A stretch of 64,000 nucleotides of DNA, taken from UBA5066 sp048500275 (lineage in GTDB: Bacteria; Acidobacteriota; Thermoanaerobaculia; UBA5066). The position numbers and the translations under genes were made by a program. Where the stretch lies: positions 372,001 to 436,000 of the forward strand of contig JASNYI010000003.1 of NCBI GenBank assembly GCA_048500275.1, given 5' to 3'. Below are positions 54,201 to 61,184 of the stretch, in pieces. Within the stretch, counting starts at the first letter, position 1. Every line of letters begins with the position of its first letter. Under the pieces are notes generated by a model. That model had not been told where the DNA came from. It worked only from the letters and a program-made list of their open reading frames with translations, and ran no database searches.

Positions 54201-54343
54201 ACGTCGCCGAGCACGAACGATTCCCGATGCGCTTCCTCGACCCCGAAAGGCGAAAGACGGGGTTCCAGGAGGTCGCCGCGGGCTTCCACAGGCTGAACGC
54301 CATCGCCGAGGCCATGCGCTGCCTCCGCTGCGACAGGCGATAG
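51239..54343 (+). CDS. hydB: NuoF/HydB-GltD fusion: NAD(P)H-linked flavoprotein subunit
   Basis: The 1034-residue protein joins two flavoproteins. Part 1 is HydB-like: a thioredoxin-like [2Fe-2S] domain (about 30-125, VCAGAGC and TGCLGSC), the NuoF FMN/NAD domain (GRGGGGFPVGAKW near 192, NADEGDPGAFMDR near 220), and the NuoF [4Fe-4S] site (ESCGKCVPCRIGT near 478, CGLGQ near 524). Part 2 (about 565-1034) is GltD/NfnB-like: the double [4Fe-4S] region (CQNACPAGVDVPGYL, ICGRVCTHPCEGKCRR), an FAD Rossmann motif (GIVGAGPSGL near 662) and an NAD(P) motif (VVVIGGGSTAFD near 792). The usual HydB ferredoxin tail is replaced by part 2. Likely cytosolic, in complex with HydA and HydC. GTG start. Confidence 0.93.
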   Translation: MTTESTLSRPTSKSDLDAIAARWRASQDEKKYQLLVCAGAGCVSSGCHAVKHALLAALKDAGLEKETAVHETGCLGSCHLGPTLVVQPDGVLYTELKPEHVKGIVRQHLVHRDVVEQHCWVDPATKEPMPHLGDIEFFRRQVKIATARCGSMPYASIEAYIASDGYQALWKALSTMTGEQVIQEMRASGLRGRGGGGFPVGAKWQAGFKAKGAEKVVVCNADEGDPGAFMDRSLLEGDPHSILEGMMLAGYAIGASQGYVYVRAEYPIAVERLEVAIRQAREWGFLGPNVMGTSFAFDVEIRIGAGAFVCGEETALMHSVEGKRGEPRQKPPFPFERGIFGRPTIINNVETLANVAAIVKNGGAWFASLGTPKSTGTKVFALAGNVENTGIVEVPMGITLGEVVHDIAGGIPKGKRFKAAQTGGPSGGCLTREHLNTPIDYDSLVHLGTIMGSGGLIVMDEDSCMVDVARFFMDFVQDESCGKCVPCRIGTKRMLEILTRITKGQGKEGDIELLEELAANCRETSTCGLGQTAGNPVLSTLRLFREEYEEHIRDKHCRAGVCADLFKSPCQNACPAGVDVPGYLALIAAGRPREAYYLVRRENPFPAICGRVCTHPCEGKCRRAQLDEPVAICDLKRYAADYVFANDEPHRDVVFPKKAESIGIVGAGPSGLTCAHYLARLGYGVTVYESLPVAGGMLASGIPEYRLPKEVLAREIRLVEQVGVKILTGVEVGKDVTFEELQKRHQAIYVATGTHFPNKAEIPGEDKAGIAHGVSFLREANLGRKVEVGENVVVIGGGSTAFDAARTALRLGAQKVTVLYRRQVEDMPADPREVREAREEGIEVLPLVAPVEFLGNGRVTGVKCVRMELKGFDDGGRRRPKTVAGSEFVVPADMVIPAISQHSDLPFIDRDEVQMTKWGTLVVDKETMMTRKPGVFSGGDVVRGPDVAIQAIADGKRAARAIDRYLGGTGVLNKGDEIPVPRPTDETDVAEHERFPMRFLDPERRKTGFQEVAAGFHRLNAIAEAMRCLRCDRR

Positions 54344-54353
54344 GAAGACGACC

Positions 54354-56156
54354 ATGACGAACCCCGTTCACCTCGTCATCAACGGCCGGGACGTGAGGGC
54401 CGAGAGCGACTGGTCGGTCCTCGAGGCGGCCAAGCACCACGGCGTCAAGATCCCGCACTTCTGCTACCTGGAGGGCGTCCACCAGATCGGCTCCTGCCGC
54501 ATCTGCGTCGTCGAGGTCGAAGGGATGCGGAGCCTCCAGGCCTCCTGCACCGTCCCCGTCCGCGAGGGGATGGTCGTGAACACGAACACCGCGCGGGTGC
54601 GCAAGGCGCGGGAGGTCCTCTACGAGCTGATGCTCTCCGACCACCCGCGCAACTGCCTCTCCTGCTACCGGAACCAGAACTGCGAGTTCCAGAAGCTGGG
54701 CGAGGAGATCAAGATCCCCGACTGCCGGTTCGAGGGCGAGAGGTCGAAGGAGACCGTCGACGCCTCGAGCCCCTCCCTCTATCGCGATGCGTCCAAGTGC
54801 ATCCTCTGCCGCCGCTGCGTCACCGTCTGCAGCGAGATCCAGGGGGTCGGCGTCCTCGGCGTCAACAACCGCGGGTTCGGCACGACGATCGGCCCTGCGG
54901 CCGAGCTCCCGCTCGGCTCCTCGAACTGCGCCAACTGCGGCCAGTGCGTCATGGTCTGCCCGACCGGCGCGCTCCTGACACGCGCCGACATGAACCCGGT
55001 CTGGAAGGCGATCTTCGACCCGAAGGTCCGCACCGTCGTCCAGACGGCCCCCGCCGTCCGCGTCGCCCTCGGCGAGATGTTCGGGATGGAGCCGGGGACG
55101 ATCGTGACCGCGAAGATGGCCCACGCCCTCCGCCTCCTCGGCTTCGACGACGTCTTCGACACGAACTTCGCCGCCGACCTGACGATCCTCGAGGAGGGAA
55201 CCGAGTTCCTGAACCGGGCCCTCGCCGCCGTCCGCGGGCAGGACGTCGTCCTCCCGATGATCACGTCGTGCTCGCCCGGCTGGATCAAGTACGTCGAGCA
55301 CGAGTTCCCGAGGCAGCTCGCGCACCTCTCCTCGTGCAAGTCGCCGCACATGATGCTCGGCGCCCTCGCGAAGACCTACTGGGCGAAGAAGAAGGCCGTC
55401 GACCCGAAGGACATGTACGTCGTCTCGGTGATGCCGTGCACGGCGAAGAAGTTCGAGATCACGCGGCCGGAGCTCTTCGTCGACGGCCGCCCCGCGGTCG
55501 ACGCCGTCCTGACGACCCGCGAGCTCGCCCGGATGATCCGCGAGGCGGGGATCGACTTCAACTCGCTCGAGGGGACTTCGTTCGACGAGCCGCTCGGCTT
55601 CTCGACGGGCGCGGCCGACATCTTCGGCGCCACGGGGGGCGTCATGGAAGCCGCCCTCCGGACCGTCTACGAGGTCGTCACGGGCCGCGAGGTCCCGTTC
55701 CCGCGCCTCGACGTCACGCCGGTCCGCGGCCTCTCGCAGGTCAAGGAGGCCTCCCTGACGCTCGAGGACGTCAAGCCCGAGTTCCGGGAGCTCGAGGGCT
55801 TCACCGTGAAGCTCGCCGTGACGAGCGGCCTGAAGGGGGCGAAGCGCCTGATGAAGCAGGTCGAGGCGGGAACGGCCCCGTGGCACTTCATCGAGGTGAT
55901 GGGCTGCCCGGGCGGCTGCATCGCCGGGGGCGGCCAGCCCCGCCCGACGACGCGGACGATCCGCGAGGCGCGGATGCGCGCCATCTACGCCGAGGACGCC
56001 GGCAAGCCGCGCCGGAAGTCGCACGACAACCCGGCCCTCATGGGCCTCTACGACGAGTACCTCGGCGAGCCGAACGGCCACCTCGCCCACGAGCTCCTCC
56101 ACACGCACTACACGCCGCGCGGGCGGTTCAACGAGCTGGTTCCGAAGGGGCGCTGA
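54354..56156 (+). CDS. hydA: [FeFe] hydrogenase catalytic subunit
   Basis: The 600-residue protein has the M3-type layout: plant-type [2Fe-2S] (Cys37, 48, 51, 65), His-Cys [4Fe-4S] (His97, Cys101, 104, 110), two [4Fe-4S] clusters (Cys149, 152, 155, 159 and 192, 195, 198, 202), the H-cluster domain, and a small-subunit-like tail (ALMGLYDEYLGEPNGHLAHELLHTHY). H-cluster motifs are TSCSPGW (L1, 304-310), MPCTAKKFE (L2, Cys362) and EVMGCPGGCIAGGGQP (L3, Cys518, Cys522). L1 has Ser307 in place of one Cys of the classical TSCCP. It reduces protons or oxidises H2, coupled to the flavoprotein subunits. No HydE, HydF or HydG maturase is in the window. Confidence 0.95.
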   Translation: MTNPVHLVINGRDVRAESDWSVLEAAKHHGVKIPHFCYLEGVHQIGSCRICVVEVEGMRSLQASCTVPVREGMVVNTNTARVRKAREVLYELMLSDHPRNCLSCYRNQNCEFQKLGEEIKIPDCRFEGERSKETVDASSPSLYRDASKCILCRRCVTVCSEIQGVGVLGVNNRGFGTTIGPAAELPLGSSNCANCGQCVMVCPTGALLTRADMNPVWKAIFDPKVRTVVQTAPAVRVALGEMFGMEPGTIVTAKMAHALRLLGFDDVFDTNFAADLTILEEGTEFLNRALAAVRGQDVVLPMITSCSPGWIKYVEHEFPRQLAHLSSCKSPHMMLGALAKTYWAKKKAVDPKDMYVVSVMPCTAKKFEITRPELFVDGRPAVDAVLTTRELARMIREAGIDFNSLEGTSFDEPLGFSTGAADIFGATGGVMEAALRTVYEVVTGREVPFPRLDVTPVRGLSQVKEASLTLEDVKPEFRELEGFTVKLAVTSGLKGAKRLMKQVEAGTAPWHFIEVMGCPGGCIAGGGQPRPTTRTIREARMRAIYAEDAGKPRRKSHDNPALMGLYDEYLGEPNGHLAHELLHTHYTPRGRFNELVPKGR

Positions 56157-56204
56157 CCGGCAGGCCGCTCCCCCCGCGACTCCGAAAAGGCGCCCCGAAC
56201 CCCG

Positions 56205-56237
56205 AACGGCCCGGCTCGCGCCGGGCCGTTCCCTTTT
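56205..56237 (+). terminator. Terminator downstream of hydA
   Basis: A perfect 11-bp stem (AACGGCCCGGC at 56205-56215, pairing with 56220-56230) closes a 4-nt loop. CCC and TTTT (56234-56237) follow. The stem core is the same as that after ccmF (2699-2724). Confidence 0.65.
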
Positions 56238-56543
56238 CTGCCTGCCATGATCGGAAGCCGGAGAGACTGAGCACACCGGGGAGACCGGGGAAACCGGGGA
56301 GATCGCCAATCCATTTCACCGTGCCGCACGAGTCGCGGGCGGGAGGGGTGTCCCACGGCGGCTCCTGCGCTCCCGCGACCCGCATCGGCCCCACTGCGCG
56401 GGCCGCCGGGGCGAGCGCGAACTCGCTTCGCTCAGACACGCGCGCTCGCCTGATCCGGCGACCTGCTCGTGGAGCCGTGCGGGGCCCCGCGCGTGCTCGG
56501 ACGCCGCTCGCAGGACACCCCTCCCACCCGCTCGCATCAAATG

Positions 56544-56569
56544 GGGGTCAGGTCTTGATTTTCTACTAT
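56544..56569 (+). repeat. GGGGTCAGGTCTTGATTTTC motif, copy 1
   Basis: 26 bp identical to 56708-56733; the first 23 bp are shared with 61158-61180. Confidence 0.85.
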
Positions 56570-56637
56570 GCGGCCTCTGAAGTTGGTGCCCCTCCGCTCG
56601 CTAATGCTCGCCGGGAGCGGGTGGGGCGGTGCGTCTC

Positions 56638-56688
56638 GCGAGCCGCCCCCGAGCACGACCGGGGACCCGCTCGAGTTCGCGAGGACCG
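56638..56688 (+). repeat. 51-bp repeat core, copy 2
   Basis: Nearly identical to 3087-3137 and 56828-56878. A triplicated GAGGACCGC-type unit follows at its end (56681-56701). Confidence 0.85.
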
Positions 56689-56707
56689 CGAGGACCGCGA
56701 GGAGATT

Positions 56708-56733
56708 GGGGTCAGGTCTTGATTTTCTACTAT
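56708..56733 (+). repeat. GGGGTCAGGTCTTGATTTTC motif, copy 2
   Basis: Identical over 26 bp to 56544-56569, on the same strand, 164 bp further on. Confidence 0.85.
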
Positions 56734-56827
56734 AACCGTCACAGAGGGAGACCAAATCCCCTCCGCCAGGATGTGGCCTCATTCGGATCGCTGACGCTCG
56801 CCGGCCGCGGGTGGGGCGGTACGTCTC

Positions 56828-56878
56828 GCGAGCCGCCCCCGAGCACCGCCGGGGACCCGCTCGAGTTCGCGAGGACCG
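56828..56878 (+). repeat. 51-bp repeat core, copy 3
   Basis: Nearly identical to 3087-3137 and 56638-56688. The flanks (GGGTGGGGCGGT before, GGTCAGGCCCGCGCG after) are also shared with other copies. Confidence 0.85.
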
Positions 56879-57054
56879 GGCGGGGGTCAGGCCCGCGCGC
56901 GTGTCTGACGAGCGAAGCGAGGAGTTCGCGCGGGCCCCCCGCCCGGCCAGAGCGAACTCGGAAGCGGGTCGGCGGAGCGCAGCAGGCGGCCGTGAGACGT
57001 ACTGCCCCGCACGCGGCCCCCAGTCGAAGCGACGTGACGGTGAAGCTGGGGTTC

Positions 57055-57083
57055 CCTCGTTACCTCGTTACCTCGTTACCTCG
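57055..57083 (+). repeat. Tandem repeat of CCTCGTTA
   Basis: Three full 8-bp units and a partial fourth lie at the right edge of the composite repeat, about 90 bp before the oligopeptidase gene. Confidence 0.9.
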
Positions 57084-57174
57084 CTCCCCCGGTTCCCCTG
57101 GTCCCGACTCCGTCGCCTATGATCTCCGGCCGTGCGGCTCGCGCCGCGCTCACACCGCACCCTTCGGAGGCCCC

Positions 57175-59304
57175 ATGCGTTTCGCCGCCGCGCTCCTCGC
57201 GCTCGCCCTTCCCGCCCTCGCCGCCCCCCCGCCGGCTCCCCCGCCGACCGAGGCCCGCCCGGTCACCGACGTCCTCCACGGCGAGTCGATCGTCGACCCG
57301 TACCGCTGGCTCGAGGGCGACGCGAAGGGAGCCCTCACCCCCGAAGTGAACGCCTGGACCGACGCCCAGCTCGCCTACACGCGGCAGGTCCTCGACAACC
57401 TGCCGGGCCGCGCGGCCGTCGAGGCGCGCCTGCGCGAGCTGATGGAGGTCGGTACGATCTCCGCGCCCCGCATGCGCGGGAACCGCTACTTCTATTCGAA
57501 GCGCGAGGGGAACGAGAACCAGGCCCGCATCTTCGTGCGCGAGGGCCTTTCCGGCGCCCCGAAGCTCCTCCTCGACCCGAACACCCTCGACGCCAAGGGC
57601 CTCGTGACCATCTCCTGGACCTCGCCCGACCCCGCCGGGAAGCTCCTCGCCTTCGGCATGTACCGCGCGGGCGACGAGAACTCCACGCTCTTCGTCCTCG
57701 ACGTCGACTCCGGCCGCTGGCTCGCCGACGAGATCCCCGGGAAGGTCGGCTCCGTCGACTGGCTCCCCGACTCCTCCGGCTTCTTCTACCGCAGCCTCGA
57801 GAACGTGAAGGACCCCTACTCGGGCCAGGTCATGTTCCACCGCCTCGGCACGCACCCGCGGCAGGACGTACGCCTCTTCCGGCAGTACACCAAGGAAGAG
57901 AACGCGAAGCTCGCGACGACCTACGGGCCCGGATTCTCCGCGAGCGAGGACGGCCGCTGGGGCTTCCTCGGCTACGCCACCGGCACGAGCACGAACGACC
58001 TCTGGGCGGTCGACCTCGATCGCTGGAAGCGCACCGGCGAGTTCGTGAGGGCCGACGTCATCGTCGGCTCGGAGAGCACCTCCCGCGGGACCAGCCTCGG
58101 CGACACGCTCTTCCTCCACACGACCGACGGCGCCAAGAACGGCCGCGTCGTCGCCGTCGACCTCAACGCCCCCGCCCGCGCGGGCTGGAAGACCCTCGTC
58201 CCGGAGCGCAATGACGTCACGATCCGGGGCATCTCGCTCGCGCGCGGCATCCTCGTCGTCAACCTCCTGAAGGACGCCGCGACCCGCGTCGAGCTCTACA
58301 CCCTCGACGGAAAACCCCTCGGCGAGCTCCCGCTCCCCGGGATCGGCTCGGCATTCCTCGCGACGGCGCAGGACCGGACCGAGGCATTCCTCACCTACAC
58401 CTCCTTCAACGAACCCTCAGGCGTCTACCGCGTCGACCTCGCGACGAAGAAGGTCGAGCTCTGGGAGCGCCCGAAGGTCCCGGTCGACCCGTCGATCGTG
58501 GAGGTGAAGCAGGTCTTCGTCACCTCCAAGGACGGGACGAAGGTCCCGATGTTCGTCGTCCACAGGAAGGGCCTCAAGCTGGACGGCAACAACCCGACGC
58601 TCCTCTATGCCTACGGCGGCTTCAACGTCAGCCAGACGCCCAGCTTCAGCGCGACCCTCTTCCCCTGGTTCGAGGCCGGCGGCGTCTACGCACTGGCGGG
58701 CCTGCGCGGCGGCGGCGAGTACGGCGACGCCTGGCACGAGGCGGGAATGCTCGGGAACAAGCAGAACGTCTACGACGACTTCATCGCCGCGGCCGAGTGG
58801 CTCGTCGCCGAGAAGTACACGAAGCCCGCCCGCCTCGCCGTCTCGGGCGGCTCAAACGGCGGCCTCCTCACCGGCGCCGTCCTCACCCAGCGCCCCGAGC
58901 TCTTCGGCGCCGTCATCAGCGCCGTCCCGCTCCTCGACATGCTCCGCTACCAGTCGTTCCTCATGGCGCGCTACTGGATCCCCGAGTACGGCACCGCGGA
59001 GAACCCCGACCAGTTCGGGTTCCTCCGCGCCTACTCGCCGTACCACAACGTGAAGAAGGGGACGAAGTACCCCGCCGTCCTCCTCACGGCCGGGGAGAAC
59101 GACTCGCGCGTCCATCCCCTCCACGCGAGGAAGATGGCCGCCCTCCTCCAGGCCTCGACCGCTTCCGACCCCGCGCAGAAGCCCGTCCTCCTCTGGGTCG
59201 ACCGCGAAGCCGGCCACGGTCAGGGCAAGCCCCTCGCCCTCCGCGTCCGCGACGTCGCCGACCAGCGCATGTTCCTCATGTGGCAGCTCGGCATGCTCAA
59301 GTAG
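57175..59304 (+). CDS. Exported prolyl oligopeptidase family (S9A) peptidase
   Basis: The 709-residue protein has a signal peptide (FAAALLALALPALAAPP), an N-terminal beta-propeller (VDPYRWLEGDAKG to about 430) and an alpha/beta-hydrolase catalytic domain. That domain shows YAYGGFNVSQTPSF, RGGGEYGDAWHEAG, the nucleophile in SGGSNGGLL, the acid in GENDSRVHPLHA, and the His in EAGHGQGK. It cleaves short peptides after proline, probably in the periplasm. ATG 57175 follows CGGAGG (57165-57170); TATGAT at 57118-57123 is a possible -10. The frame is open far upstream through the repeat region, but the signal peptide fixes the start here. Confidence 0.93.
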   Translation: MRFAAALLALALPALAAPPPAPPPTEARPVTDVLHGESIVDPYRWLEGDAKGALTPEVNAWTDAQLAYTRQVLDNLPGRAAVEARLRELMEVGTISAPRMRGNRYFYSKREGNENQARIFVREGLSGAPKLLLDPNTLDAKGLVTISWTSPDPAGKLLAFGMYRAGDENSTLFVLDVDSGRWLADEIPGKVGSVDWLPDSSGFFYRSLENVKDPYSGQVMFHRLGTHPRQDVRLFRQYTKEENAKLATTYGPGFSASEDGRWGFLGYATGTSTNDLWAVDLDRWKRTGEFVRADVIVGSESTSRGTSLGDTLFLHTTDGAKNGRVVAVDLNAPARAGWKTLVPERNDVTIRGISLARGILVVNLLKDAATRVELYTLDGKPLGELPLPGIGSAFLATAQDRTEAFLTYTSFNEPSGVYRVDLATKKVELWERPKVPVDPSIVEVKQVFVTSKDGTKVPMFVVHRKGLKLDGNNPTLLYAYGGFNVSQTPSFSATLFPWFEAGGVYALAGLRGGGEYGDAWHEAGMLGNKQNVYDDFIAAAEWLVAEKYTKPARLAVSGGSNGGLLTGAVLTQRPELFGAVISAVPLLDMLRYQSFLMARYWIPEYGTAENPDQFGFLRAYSPYHNVKKGTKYPAVLLTAGENDSRVHPLHARKMAALLQASTASDPAQKPVLLWVDREAGHGQGKPLALRVRDVADQRMFLMWQLGMLK

Positions 59305-59310
59305 GCCCGG

Positions 59311-59338
59311 GGGGTCAGGTCTACCTTCTACACTCTAC
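59311..59338 (+). repeat. GGGGTCAGGTCTACCTTCTA motif
   Basis: Begins 7 bp after the oligopeptidase stop. It matches the minus-strand copy at 3015-3040; the first 12 bases are common to all copies. Confidence 0.8.
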
Positions 59339-59357
59339 GCATCCCCGAGCTTCCGAG

Positions 59358-59390
59358 GAAACGCCGGCCCGGCCCCCGGGCCGGCGTTTC
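59358..59390. terminator. Long hairpin between convergent genes
   Basis: A perfect 15-bp stem (GAAACGCCGGCCCGG at 59358-59372, pairing with 59376-59390) closes a 3-nt loop. It lies between the oligopeptidase (+) and the small exported protein gene (-). The minus-strand and plus-strand ends both have short T/A-rich edges (GAAA/TTTC), which suits a bidirectional terminator. Confidence 0.6.
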
Positions 59391-59411
59391 CACGTCCGGC
59401 ACCGTGAAACC

Positions 59412-59750
59412 TCAGCGCGTGCGGACCTGGACGGAAACGCCCGCGACCTGGTCGATCCTCACGACCGCGTCGAAGAACTCGCGGCCGGAGAGATCGGAGA
59501 GATGGGCGAGCTCCTTCCCCACCTTCTGCAGCTTGCCGACGACCTCGTCCGATCCCCCGGCGAGCCGGAGGCGGACCGTCTTGCCTTCGAGCCGCTTCAG
59601 CACCGCCGCCATCGTGTCCTGCTCTTCGAACACCATCTTCTTCTCCTGCCCCGCGGGGGCGTCCTGCGCGGCCATCGGCGCCGCCGCGAAGAGCAGCGCC
59701 ACGGCCGCGCCCATCCCGAGCGCCCTCCGCGCCTTCACGAATCCCGTCAT
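59412..59750 (-). CDS. Small exported protein with Sm/SH3-like barrel pattern
   Basis: From ATG 59750 the product is 112 residues with a signal peptide (ARRALGMGAAVALLFAAAPMAAQ). The mature part has LKRLEGKTVRLRLAGGSDEVVGKLQKVGKELAHLSD followed by a short hydrophobic strand (FDAVVRIDQVAGVSVQVR), a layout like LSm/Hfq or small SH3 barrels but exported. The function is unknown. GGAGAAGG precedes the ATG. An in-frame upstream start at 59822 would put a basic extension before the signal peptide, so it is rejected. Confidence 0.7.
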   Translation of the reverse strand: MTGFVKARRALGMGAAVALLFAAAPMAAQDAPAGQEKKMVFEEQDTMAAVLKRLEGKTVRLRLAGGSDEVVGKLQKVGKELAHLSDLSGREFFDAVVRIDQVAGVSVQVRTR

Positions 59751-59832
59751 CGCCTTCTCCCTTCGTCTCGTTCCACCCGGTGTGCTGCTCCGAACCCTAT
59801 CCCGGCCGCGCCCCGGCGTCACGTGACGCGCG

Positions 59833-60507
59833 TCAACCGGGAGAGCCGGACTGCCCCCGCCGCTCCTGCCACGGCGTCACCGTCGTCTGCGACGGCCCGG
59901 AGGCCGGGCCGCGGTAGGTGAGCGTCGCCGAGCCGAGGTGGATGTCGTCCCCGTCGGAGAGCGGGGCGCGGCCCTCCACGCGCCTCTTTCCGACGAACGT
60001 CCCGTTGTGGCTGCCGAGGTCCTCGATCGAAGCGCGCGGCCCCTCCACCACGACCTTCGCGTGGTGCCGAGACACGGCGGGGTGCCCCACGACGACCGCC
60101 GAGGCCGGGTCGCGCCCGAGGACGTTCTCCCCCTCGCCGAGCGCGATCACCTCGCCCGCCCAGACGATGCCGTGGCCGGTCCGCCGGGCGGGTCCCTCCA
60201 CTGCTCGCACCTCTCCGTCGAGCGCGTACCCGTAGCCCTGCAGCGTCCGGATCCAGCGCGGCGATCGCGCGTCGTCGCGAAGCGCCTTCCGCAGCTCGTT
60301 CACGAGGACGGCGACGCTCCCGTCCGAGACGACGACGTCGGGCCAGACGGCGTCGAGGATCTCCCGCCTCGAGACGGCCGCCGGCCTCCGGTCGAGCAGC
60401 AGCTCCAGGAGACGCCAGGCCTGCGGTGACAGGTGCACGCGCGCCTCCCCGCGGAAGAGCCCGCGCCGCGCGCGATCCACCGTCACGTCGCCGAGGAGGA
60501 ACCTCAT
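59833..60507 (-). CDS. Winged-helix (OmpR/PhoB-type DNA-binding) and FHA domain regulator
   Basis: The 224-residue protein has a DNA-binding winged helix (about 1-100: RFLLGDVTVDRARRGLFRG, LSPQAWRLLELLL, VSRREILDAVWPDVVVSDGSVAVLVNELRKALRDD, WIRTLQGYGYAL) without a receiver domain, and a C-terminal FHA domain (about 120-200: NVLGRDPASAVVVGHPAVSRHHAKV, IEDLGSHNGTFVGKRRV). It could be switched by a phosphothreonine partner, as with EmbR, though the domain order and missing BTA domain differ. ATG 60507 fits the family N-terminus; another ATG at 60522 is in frame but sits on a TAGAAA box (60528-60523) with extended TG. Confidence 0.85.
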   Translation of the reverse strand: MRFLLGDVTVDRARRGLFRGEARVHLSPQAWRLLELLLDRRPAAVSRREILDAVWPDVVVSDGSVAVLVNELRKALRDDARSPRWIRTLQGYGYALDGEVRAVEGPARRTGHGIVWAGEVIALGEGENVLGRDPASAVVVGHPAVSRHHAKVVVEGPRASIEDLGSHNGTFVGKRRVEGRAPLSDGDDIHLGSATLTYRGPASGPSQTTVTPWQERRGQSGSPG

Positions 60508-60638
60508 GAAGTCCTGAATCATTTTCTAACAGGCCGGAAAGGAGTCGCCACTCCCGCCGTCCCTACCTTCCCCGCAGGAAGACCCCGGAGCCCCTGCCCA
60601 GAAACGAAACAGCCGCCGCCCGGCGGAGGGGGGACCCG

Positions 60639-61151
60639 ATGCGCCTCTCCTTGCCACGTGCGCTCCTCGTCGCGACCGCGGCCCTCGCGCTCCCGGCCCC
60701 GCCGGCCTCCGCCCAGGACTCCGACTGGCCCCACGTCGACCCTCTCGTCGCCCCCGCGCTCCGCGGCGTCCTCCGGCAGGCCGCCGCCCGACTCTCGACC
60801 CCCGACTGCTCGGCGCTCCTCTTCGACTTCGACGACTTCCGCACCGGCCGGCCCCTCGCCGAGACGCTCGCCCGCTCGGGTCTCGACCTCGAGGGCTGGC
60901 TCCGCTCGGTCTACTTCCTGAACGGCGACGGCCGCTCGGGCTGCGCGGGACGGCGCACCTTCGCCTACACACCCCGCGGCAGCCACGTCGTCTGGGTCTG
61001 CCCCCTCGCCCTCGAGAACCTCCGCCGGTCGAAGCGGGGCCTCACCGCGACCGTCCTCATCCACGAGACCCTCCACACCCTCGGCCTCTCCGAGGACCCG
61101 CCCTCCTCCGAGGAGATCACCCTCCGCGTCGAGTCCCGCTGCGGGCGGTGA
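60639..61151 (+). CDS. Small secreted HExxH metalloprotease-like protein
   Basis: The 170-residue protein has a signal peptide (LPRALLVATAALALPAPPASAQ) and a zinc-binding helix VLIHETLHTLGL (HExxH) followed by SEDPPSSEEIT, where a third ligand (Glu) could lie. Cysteines at CSALL, GCAG, WVCPL and SRCGR could form two disulfides. This suggests a small secreted zincin; substrate unknown. GGAGGGGGG precedes ATG 60639. The GGGGTCAGGTCT motif starts 6 bp after its stop. Confidence 0.7.
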   Translation: MRLSLPRALLVATAALALPAPPASAQDSDWPHVDPLVAPALRGVLRQAAARLSTPDCSALLFDFDDFRTGRPLAETLARSGLDLEGWLRSVYFLNGDGRSGCAGRRTFAYTPRGSHVVWVCPLALENLRRSKRGLTATVLIHETLHTLGLSEDPPSSEEITLRVESRCGR

Positions 61152-61157
61152 GCGCGT

Positions 61158-61184
61158 GGGGTCAGGTCTTGATTTTCTATTCTA
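61158..61184 (+). repeat. GGGGTCAGGTCTTGATTTTC motif overlapping a stop codon
   Basis: It starts 6 bp after the metalloprotease gene, and its last bases (CTA on this strand, 61182-61184) are the TAG stop of the minus-strand tricorn gene. Confidence 0.8.

Larger units (their letters stand above)
56238..57084. repeat. Gene-free region holding composite intergenic repeat, copy B
   Basis: No gene is supported between hydA and the oligopeptidase. In order the region holds GGAAGCCGGAGAGAC (56252-56266), three ACCGGGGAG-type units (56275-56303), CCCCGCGCGTGCTCGG (about 56485-56500), GGGGTCAGGTCTTGATTTTC motifs (56544 and 56708), two 51-bp cores (56638 and 56828), GTCAGGCCCGCGCG (about 56886), AGCAGGCGGC (about 56981-56990) and the 8-bp tandem repeat at 57055-57083. 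This is colinear with copy A after ccmF, plus a local duplication of the motif-core segment. Confidence 0.75.

Noticed and set aside
56544..57083. CRISPR array
   Set aside because: Repeats are few, unequal in spacing (94-164 bp), and lack spacers of uniform length; no cas genes.
56629..57174. 182-codon N-terminal extension of the oligopeptidase frame through the repeat region
   Set aside because: The signal peptide and a ribosome-binding site set the start at 57175; the extension is translated repeat DNA.
59751..59822. Start of the small exported protein at 59822
   Set aside because: It would place about 24 basic residues before a good signal peptide that has its own ATG and ribosome-binding site.
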